From positions 32,032,742 to 32,096,741 of the forward strand of contig NC_132900.1 of NCBI RefSeq assembly GCF_030463535.1: DNA of 64,000 bases, given 5' to 3'. The stretch's first letter is position 1. Every line of letters begins with the position of its first letter. The notes beneath the pieces were generated by a model. The model searched no databases. It saw nothing but the letters and a program-made list of their open reading frames with translations, and was not told where the DNA came from. Positions 55,707 through 64,000 of this stretch are shown piece by piece. The position numbers and the translations under genes were made by a program. Source of the DNA: Salminus brasiliensis (Eukaryota; Chordata; Actinopteri; Characiformes; Bryconidae).

Positions 55707-56283
55707 GCTGTGACGAAGTCTCCTAAGGGCAGAACTGCACTAGCCTAGTAATCTCAGCTGACATTTAATTCCAGGCCAAACAGCCATATCAGAATTAAGG
55801 AGGTCTCAATGTCCTGATGTCCTTGCCTGACAAATGTAAATAAAAGCCAGGCAGACAGACGATGCCCCGGCCTCCTAGCTGACATACTTTAATATCCATA
55901 CACAGAGAGCACATGTCCACGCTGCATAGTTCGCTCCATTTGTTTTTCATGGGGATTATTAAAGTCTCATCCAGGTGGATTAATCCCAGAGGCTGCTGAG
56001 GAAGCTCCCTGACCCAATCGTGTGAATTCATGTCACAGAAGTGCTGTAAAGATCAGGACTGCCGGCTGGATTCCTGTCCAATTTGGTATTTCTGACTCTG
56101 ATATGAGGAGAGAAGCTGTGTTCAACGCTGCTCATATGGAATGTAAATCAAATGTAATTCATTACATAACAGTGATTACATATGTAATGATGTAATTACA
56201 TTTCAATAAAAATGAAAGCAACAGCTTTAATATCAAATTATGATTTCAGCATATTGTAAATTATGATAATTGTGATTTTTGAG

Positions 56284-56771
56284 TTTTGGGACGTCTGCTC
56301 TTCATTGCTTCTTCTGAAATCAAGGGTATTTTAATAATATAATCAATAATTGATCCTGCTTTTGTTGGAGTAACTGTCTCTACTGTCCAGAGAAGAAAGC
56401 ATTACTGTGAGGATTTGGTTGCATTCAGTGCAAGAGCTGGTGCTAGTGAGGTCAGGATGTTGGATGATGATCAGCACCCCACCTCATCATCCCCAACTCC
56501 CCACCTCATCCCTTTTAAAACGTATTGAATGGAGCTCCACCACCATCATTTCAGAGAACACAGTTCTTCCACTGCTCCACAGCTCAATGCTGGGGGGCTT
56601 TATACCCCTCTACTAGCCCACGCCTGGCATTAGGCAGCATGGAGCCGATAGGTTCATTATGTTTATCTGCTGCAGGGAGACAAGCTGCGTGTGTCAGCAA
56701 TGGGTGCAACTTAAAGTAGCTTAATGCATTCATTAGAAGTGGTGTGCACAAACATTTGGACATGCAGTGTA
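56284..56771 (+). mobile_element. MITE family 1, near-complete copy
   Basis: From TTTTGGGACGTCTGCTC through CCTGGCATTAGGCAGCATGG to ACATTTGGACATGCAGTGTA. Confidence 0.8.
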
Positions 56772-56989
56772 TGTTAGAATACTGTATATACAGTAGATTG
56801 TTTACAGTGTCTGTATGATGTCAGTACAGATACATTTCCATAGGCTTGCAGCTGCAGCACGGAATAAGCCCTGAAAGCTGTGGGATGTAAATCAGGCTTT
56901 GGGATTTTATATGGATGTTAAACACGGAACTCTAATCTGTTCAGAGTGCTCAGGATAACCAGACTATATAGGAGGGAGGCTGAGAGTGC

Positions 56990-56996
56990 CACACAC

Positions 56997-57049
<53 letters not shown>
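56990..57049. repeat. (CA)n microsatellite
   Basis: About 29 CA units with one GC interruption, the longest CA run in the window. Confidence 0.95.
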
Positions 57050-57051
<2 letters not shown>

Positions 57052-58390
57052 GATAATTATGTTTCTTGTGCAAAACGCTTGGCCAAATGCCATGTTCTGA
57101 CATTTCATAACACACAGAAATGATCAATAAAATCATCAATGTGGCCTGTGAAAAAATGTAGACACCCTAAGCAGTGCAATGGCTCAGATATTTATTGTCA
57201 GGCCTTGATTAGCAAAAAGGTCTGTGGTATGTCACCAGTTGTAGTTCGGCACTGTCAGCTGAAAACCAAAGAAATCAAGGTCCACATGGCAGGAGAAGGC
57301 TATACGCAGAGAGCCCAGTGCTTTCAGCTTGTGGTCTCTACAGTGTAGAATGGTATTAAGCTCAGGGGAACTGTGGAGGCCAAGATGTACAATACATCTT
57401 GTACAGCCCAGTACAATACAATCTGTAAAGATGCATCTGCATTTTAATGACAAGAACACCTTTCCAACTGTGAAACAAAGAACAGATTCCACCAAATAAC
57501 AGAAAATCCTGGAGACAAATGTAAGCTGGAATGAGGACGACTTGCAGAATGGTTCCCAACCTCTCTCTTACTGTATCTCTGTCCAGACTCGCCTTATAGC
57601 TTCTTAGCTCTCATGTTAAGCTGACATGCTACAGGCAGATAGCTGGATGTCCATATATGTAAATGCATTGTTTTTTTGTGACATCACATGGGCTGTTCTT
57701 TCAGCTTAGTTTCCATTTCAGAACAGTACAGATAAAAGTATGAGGGTTTTTTTTTTGTTCCAATATATTAGACCTCAATTCACCATAAGCAAATGTCCTC
57801 AAGCAGAATTCTCACAGAAAACTAAAGGAATGAGATAAGAGGGTAGTTCTAGAGCGATATAATACAAGAACCACTTGTGGATCCATAAAGCAGTGAATGT
57901 CAAACCGATCATCAGGAGCCCTGGATGGACCACCTGTTTCTAAGTTTCTATGTATTGTGAGCAAACCTCTGAACCTTCTGGAACCTGCTGGTGTGCAAGT
58001 GTGCGGGTTTAAAGAACCTCCAAACAGTGGTAAGGTCCATACATTAAGGGCCTCACGTTCCATATGAATCCCATATGCAAGCTTAATCAGTTTGGGAGTC
58101 TTTGGACCAAGGTACATCAACAGCTATGCAGTACCCAGGGTGCACCATCAACACAAAGGCATCTAAAGGCAAACAAAGGAAAACCAGCCAACTAAACGTC
58201 TCATTTGGATCTCAGAAAGACTGCACGGAAGAGCTGAGATGGAAGAGAAGATGGTGCCGGCCTTACCGTACTTCTTTAGGAAGCCTCTGCGCACCCCTGC
58301 TGCACTCATGTCTGTGGTCAGCCAAGCAGCCAAAACACAAAGACCTTCAGCTTCAGGATGCACTCTTAATTTGTGTGTGTGTGTGCAAGC

Positions 58391-58391
<1 letters not shown>

Positions 58392-58428
<37 letters not shown>
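58392..58428. repeat. (GA)n microsatellite
   Basis: About 18 GA units. Confidence 0.95.
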
Positions 58429-58431
<3 letters not shown>

Positions 58432-58790
58432 ATCCCTACTCATTTAGGACATTCCAGCAGCCAGTGCCCAATCCGAGAGAGAGAAGGGAGGCCTGATGGG
58501 ATTGCTGCCTCTGCATCTGAGAGGGGAGGAGCGCTACACATAAACATCACATACACCCCCGAACCGCCGTAATCATAATCTCAATCATAACCCGCAGCAA
58601 ATCCCACCCGGCCTACGATCAGGGCTTTTTTATCTGACCCCACGGTGGAAAATACGCCAGCTGTCATCAGCAATTCCTCCTCACACTCTTTCTCTCTGAT
58701 CAACACAGCCCAGCACTTGTTGATCGCGGCTAGTGTCTCTTTATGTAACAAATTTGAGAAAGAGCCAGAAAATTGACAAAACCGCTGCAT

Positions 58791-59097
58791 TGACAAAAGT
58801 ATTGGGACACTAGTGTTAAGTAACTGTTTCTACTGTCCAGAGAAGAAGATTTTCTACTAGATTCTGGTTGTGTTGTGGGAGTGTTGCTGTGTCGTTAGTG
58901 AGGTCAGGATGCTGGATGATGATGGTCACCGTCCCACCTCACCCTCAACTCCCCAACTCATCCCACGAAAAGTACTGGATCATTCCAGAGAACACAGTTC
59001 TTCCTCTGCTCCACAGCTCAATGCTGGGGGGCTTTATATACCTCTACTAGCCCATGCCTGGGATTATCTGTCCACAAACCTTTGGACAGGCAGTGTA
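58791..59097 (+). mobile_element. MITE family 1, internally deleted copy with both ends
   Basis: From GACAAAAGTATTGGGACAC to CCTTTGGACAGGCAGTGTA, about 307 bp. Confidence 0.78.
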
Positions 59098-59823
59098 CAG
59101 TGTAACCCACAGTCTCTACAGTTTTGCTTCTGCCTGTGGTACTGACTGGTACTTGCTGATGTCCTGGCCATGCATGGCCCATGTGCCCAAAGATCAAAAT
59201 GCATGCCCTCTCTCAGGGCTGTTAGGATTACGAGGCGTGGGATTGTCATTCTGCATACAGCCGTCCTGTACTCGAGCGGGCCGTGCTAATCTGAGGCTGT
59301 AGGGGCATACGTTCTCATTTGCCCTGCCATAATTTTGATTGTTTTCAATGTCATGTGTCAGAGAAAGAGAGAGAGAGAGAGGGAGAGAGACACAGAGGCT
59401 GAGATAGTGGCTGGAAGTGGAGGATTACTGGTCAATCAGCCTCGTAGGCGCCTACCCACAATACTGTTGCATAACCTCTCCAGTGTACCGGCCTGTCAAA
59501 GCCATATGTCTGCAGCAGGCTGGTTCAGCGTCTCTGGAAAAGTGGCTGGCGGGTGCACCAGGTACAGTACACAGGTGTTAACATGACAGTCAATGGGGGA
59601 TTCTTCCATCCAGCAATTGGTACAAGGGCAAACCTGCTTTTGAGAACAACAGTAGATGCCTGATCTTTGCTAAAGCTGCTGATTGTGGATGAATGAGCTG
59701 ACTGAACTCATTTCTCCACTATTCACTATGAAACAGGAGGGACACACTATATCTTCACTAGGGTTTTTAAAAAAAATAATAAATGGAAGTATTGTGATTT
59801 TATATTTAGCAATTCTGCATAAT

Positions 59824-59979
59824 TTCTCAGAAACAAAGTATTGAATATTAATAAATAGTTTGATGTGTTAATAGATGTAAAGACAGTGGTTCATTTAGTG
59901 TTGTGTTTAAACCCTGACCACTAGAGGGCAGTGTTGTACTCAGTCTTCAGATCCCACTGTTCTGATTGGATAAAAAGTC
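59824..59979. repeat. Dispersed repeat, copy 2 (mate 40,494-40,646)
   Basis: CAGAAACAAAGTATTGAATA, CCACTAGAGGGCAGTGTTGT and GATTGGATAAAAAGTC match the copy in CYP2 gene A. Confidence 0.75.
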
Positions 59980-60120
59980 AACCATACTCAGATTATATGC
60001 AAATGATTGCATGTTTTTATACTATGATAGTTTTTCTAAAATATGATTGATGCTCACAGTGTCGCAGTCTATTGAATCGTAGCTCCTGTATCGTGATGCA
60101 TATCATATCAGCAGGTTCTA

Positions 60121-60353
60121 ATGTCCATATATTTCTGGACATTTCTTCTGACATTAAAGGTGCTAATAGGGAGTTTGCTACAGCCTCTACTCTTCTGTGA
60201 AGGCTATGATGCAAGCTTTTGACTGCATTTTACCACAGGAGCATCAGTGAGGTCTGGTACTGATTAGTTCTGGATCACAAACACCCCTCCAACACATCCC
60301 AAAAGTACTGGATAGAGCTCCATCATTCCACCGCTCCACAGCTCAATGCTAGG
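60121..60353 (+). mobile_element. Old MITE family 1 remnant
   Basis: Recognisable blocks are CATCCCAAAAGTACTGGATA and CCACCGCTCCACAGCTCAAT. The left part is strongly diverged. Confidence 0.55.
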
Positions 60354-62166
60354 TCGAAGCTTGGTGGTCACGTGCACCTGCTCCATGGTCCTGCTCAATG
60401 CCCAGAGCTTTTCTATAGAGATTGTAGTGACCAGTGTCAACACTGTTTAGAGGCAGGCCTGTCACGATTCTAATTACATCATCGCCTTATCATACAATAC
60501 ATAGACCTGACCTTAAATATTTTCCAATGACCTTGAGATTGTCCACTGTGTTTTCTTGCGGGTTTGTTTATGTAAGACTGAACGTCGCCAATATTTTAGA
60601 CAGTTGCGCAGCTACCAATGCATCAATAATGACACCTTCACACACACAATGTGGACTGTGACTGGTGAAGCTGTCTTACTGAAGGCTAAAAGGATTGAGG
60701 TGATGTTGATATATTGTACGATAAGGCGATAATGTAAGGATTGTGACTGGCCTACTTCTAAATAGTGACTGCAGGGCAAGGTGCTGACCCTGGCGTTCTC
60801 ACAGCTCTACAGTCTCTATAGAAAAGCACTGCTTTCAGAAATTTGAGGCTCACAGCTCGTTAAAAGGCTGCAACTGCTTTATTACACAATTATATTCTAA
60901 ATAAATCAGTGTTAAATGACAATAATCTCTTTAATTACAGTTATCATCCAATACATCCTCCAAAATGAATAGTCAGTGTCACAGGCCTGCACAGAAGAGG
61001 CGTCTGCATGCTGTGATAGTGTACCTGTTCTGTCTTTTTGCTCTCGGCCACGAGGGGTCAGTCTCCCAGAGCAGTGTGGGTGTCATATTTCCCATGCCCT
61101 CTCTGGGCCTTTGTGTATTGACCCTGCTGAAGTGTTTGTGTGTTTAAGCCGCAGCGGTGGGAGATGCAGTGTTTGCTGATTGTGTGTTGGTATGTGTTTC
61201 TCATGCTAGGTACGAGGCAACACCCACTGAACAGGTGTGTCACTTTGTTGTGAACACAGGTTGAGGAAGCCCTGTGTGTAAAGCCTTTTATAAGCACCAA
61301 CAAGAGACATCCAGTAGAGTCAGTAAGCAGTAAGCAGATGGGCCATTGCAGCTATAATAACTAGAACTATAATAACTTTTCCTTCCCATTAAAAGGCAGA
61401 ATTTAGTGAGCTTTGCTAATTTTTCCATGACTGAACCATTAGGATGGAAATAAAGTTGATGGGAAACGCTGTGTTCTACAGAAACGTACAGAGTCAGGTT
61501 TATTCAGTAGAGTAGTGATTGGTCTTTGATAGGTCAGTGATAGGTTATTACATTAACAAGGTTTTGAAAATGTTACCTGATACTCAAAACATTGTTAAGA
61601 AAAGATTTAGGCTTAAAATGTTCATTGTTAATCCATACATACAAAGTAGGCAAAATAGTCCCTAAATATTTACTTATTAGTTGTTTTTTGTTTTGTTTTT
61701 TTTTTGGGTTTGCCCCTATTTTACCATTGCAAATATTGCCTGTTAAACTCTGAAGACGTGTGTAGTTCACAAGTTATTTTTATAGTAAATTAAATGTCTA
61801 TATTTGTGTTGTTGACATCTACCCAACCCAACAACCCAACAACCCAATCCCCATTTCCTGTCTCCTCCACTGCAAACGAAAGGTGGTACAGTTCTCTACA
61901 ACGCCCCCATTTCACTTCAGATCACTCTGAATCACACTGTTTACCTCGAAATGACTGAATTATGGCCAAACAGCTGGAAAACTGGTGGAGGCCTCGTTTA
62001 AAGGTGCCACAGAATGCCTATATTGAGTGTATAAGTTGTTGTGTGGTGTATAAATAGTAGGTGTGGGACTTTGTTTGGGGTGAAAAATGCTCAGACGCTG
62101 TTTTACGAGCCAATTTAACACCCTGTTATTTTATCTCAGAATCAAACATTTTCCTTTATGGTGGAC

Positions 62167-62170
<4 letters not shown>

Positions 62171-62236
<66 letters not shown>
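62171..62236. repeat. Poly-A followed by (AT)n
   Basis: About 29 A residues and then about 18 AT units. No retroposon body is clear next to it. Confidence 0.9.
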
Positions 62237-62238
<2 letters not shown>

Positions 62239-63034
62239 CTGGTTTGCATGACCATGAAGGCTCACATAGTCACATAACACTATTCACACAATATTCCCTC
62301 TGTTAGCAAAGTTAGCAAAGGTACTGTTAGCTAGCTAAAGTGATTGTTGAAGGGTCTGCTAGGGTTAGCTTTTAGCCTAGCACTGATGTGATCCTAGGGA
62401 ATAGGTAACCCAGCTGGTTAACCCCTTAATCAGCCGTGTCCGAAAGTGTTATTACACACCTCTATCAGCCGAGAACAGCCCCGCCAGACTGTAGTTAGTA
62501 GTACACCTTTGTGTGTGATAAGCCCTGGAGTGTTAAGAGGTTAAGCAGCTCTTGACCAGCATGGGTATGTTGCATTTGAGTTTGGTCATGTTGGTCAACC
62601 AGCTTGGTTAAGCTGTTTTGTTCACTCTGGTGAGTGGAACTGAATCCCGGGCTGAGTGTATGGGTGCAGCCCTGGTTAACTGTAAGTTCTCAGCAATGCG
62701 TGATGGGGATCCCTGTGTGGCCCTTTGACATTATTGCAGTGCAGTGAAGTGTTAATGGTAGGACTGTGTAAATCTGCCTCTTATAAACCATTAGTAAAGA
62801 GGAGCAAACTGTGAGGAGCTGCAATGCTTGAGATGTTTTAGATGATCGAGCACTTGGAGATCCTGTGATAGAGCTGCATTACTGTTCAGTCTTTTCCTGA
62901 TTCTCAGTCACATTTCTGGCATTTCTTGAAGGACTGATCTGAGCTGGTGGCTGTGGTATGATCTCTGGGCTGTTGCCTGTTCGGCCAGTTTTGTGCATTA
63001 ATGCATAAATGGAATGAACTTAATCCACCCTTAG

Positions 63035-63035
<1 letters not shown>

Positions 63036-63084
<49 letters not shown>
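63036..63084. repeat. (CT)n microsatellite
   Basis: About 24 CT units. A second CT run follows at 63,171-63,201. Confidence 0.95.
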
Positions 63085-63088
<4 letters not shown>

Positions 63089-63167
63089 CTCTTAATTAAC
63101 CCCGCCCTTTACTGCTGTGCCCTGTCTTCCAAGAAAAAAGACCTCCATTCTTCTAATTTTGTGTTTT

Positions 63168-63206
<39 letters not shown>

Positions 63207-63410
63207 GTATCTATGTGATGTGTGAGCCTGATTCCTCCAGTCGGGTCCTATTGAAAAGCAAAGGACACACAATGGGGTCTTTCTCAGACGAAGCTCCATC
63301 TCCATTAAAGACCCTGGGAACACTGCTCCGTCCCCCACAAACCTTCTCTTAAAGGGCCGACACACACCCACACACACACATACACAGTCACACACATACA
63401 CACACCACAC

Positions 63411-63462
63411 CCTCGGCAGGGCAACCTGACTCCACAACAGCACCACTCTCCTGCGTCTTCAT
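63411..63462 (-). CDS. Candidate first coding exon of the PH-domain gene
   Basis: From ATG it reads MKTQESGAVVESGCPAE plus one base, ending at GAGG|GTGTGG. Joined to the exon at 54,719 it gives ...PAEGGFMFKQWKEK in frame, for a 290 aa protein, which is an evectin-like arrangement. The donor is weak and lies in a GT-rich stretch, and the intron would be 8.7 kb. It could equally be chance. Confidence 0.3.
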
Positions 63463-64000
63463 GGGAGCAAGGAAATCCTCTACCAAAAAAAAAATTAAGA
63501 AAATCAATAATTCATGAAGAGCCCATCCTTCCTCGTCCCCTCCTCTTCCTCCTCCCGCTGCAGTCAGACCTGCCTCAGCTATATCACAATCTCCTTCCCT
63601 CATATCCCCTCTGCCTGGTCTAAACATGCCCTCCTGCTGCATCCGTAGACACAGCAAAGTGCGCACCCAAGCAAAACCGGCCCGAATCCAGACCTGCTGT
63701 TTTAATGAGCTGCTGTCTGTGTGTCCGTCTGGTCTTCAGTCCTCCTCTCCGTTTACATGTGTCTGTCTGAGGGGGGGACAGGTTGACTCAGATTTGATGG
63801 GCTGGGTCCAGCTCTGTGTATCTGAATGTTTTTCTTTTGGTCATGGGTGGAAAAGTGCTTTGGCCTCAGATATTCCTGTGACAAAACTCTGACTCAGAAA
63901 CGTTAGCCTTATTTCTAGAGCATCACCATAAAGTCCATGAATCCAAAGTCATTAAACAATGACCTGAAAAGGAGCAGACAGTGACTGACACCAGCGTTCC
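63463..64000. other. Right edge, no gene seen
   Basis: Pyrimidine-rich on the plus strand between 63,520 and 63,640, possibly 5' UTR or promoter of the PH gene if the candidate exon is right. Otherwise I see nothing. Confidence 0.4.

Larger units (their letters stand above)
54720..63410. other. Long first intron or upstream region of the PH gene
   Basis: 8.7 kb without a convincing exon. It contains family 1 MITE copies at 55,528-55,706, 56,284-56,771, 58,791-59,097 and 60,121-60,353, a dispersed repeat at 59,824-59,979, (CA)n, (GA)n and poly-A/(AT)n tracts. If the candidate exon at 63,411 is right, all of this is intron 1. Confidence 0.5.

Noticed and set aside
56990-57049. Direct repeats that could look like a CRISPR array
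   Set aside because: These are simple dinucleotide microsatellites without spacers, in a vertebrate genome.
58102-58572. 156-codon plus-strand frame as a gene
   Set aside because: It runs through (GT)n and (GA)n repeats and has no domain or splice context.

Overview
The window reads as nuclear DNA of a ray-finned fish, probably a teleost. The genes are split into short exons with GT-AG introns, and microsatellites, MITE-like elements, SINE tails and a LINE fragment lie between them. The proteins are vertebrate, and the TGF-beta ligand has motifs typical of fish TGF-beta1. The SINE and MITE types make me suspect an otophysan (characin or catfish group), but that is a weak guess.

Layout. (1) 2,251-19,202, minus strand: a complete tgfb1 gene, 7 coding exons, 379 aa. 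One intron of about 12 kb (6,910-18,871) holds mostly repeats. (2) 19,203-25,623: intergenic space between tgfb1 and the divergent next gene, with CT-rich tracts and repeat fragments. (3) 25,624-33,720, plus strand: a complete CDKL1-type kinase gene, 9 coding exons, 349 aa. (4) 35,634-41,595 and 43,721-49,117, minus strand: two complete tandem CYP2-family P450 genes (490 and 492 aa) with the same nine-exon structure and intron phases. I take them to be CYP2Y-like. (5) 52,513-54,719, minus strand: the 3' four exons of a small PH-domain protein that resembles the evectin (PLEKHB) family. A phase-compatible candidate first exon lies at 63,411-63,462. (6) The rest is introns and intergenic DNA rich in repeats.

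All four long gene models were built by hand from splice sites. Each closes in one frame with the expected family length, and the P450 exon sizes (163, 150, 161, 177, 142, 188, 142, 182 after exon 1) are the classical CYP2 sizes. In human, TGFB1 also lies next to the CYP2 cluster on 19q13, so the tgfb1-CYP2 linkage here looks ancestral. The genes do not form one pathway: a secreted cytokine, a ciliary-type kinase, two ER monooxygenases and a probable membrane-trafficking adaptor.

The most notable points are: a tgfb1 gene whose last coding exon is split by an extra intron and whose exons 2 and 3 are merged relative to human; a GC-AG intron in the second P450 gene; a patch of near identity between the two P450 last exons that suggests gene conversion; and a TA-flanked MITE family present in more than 20 copies. 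I found no CRISPR array, prokaryotic operon or viral genome.
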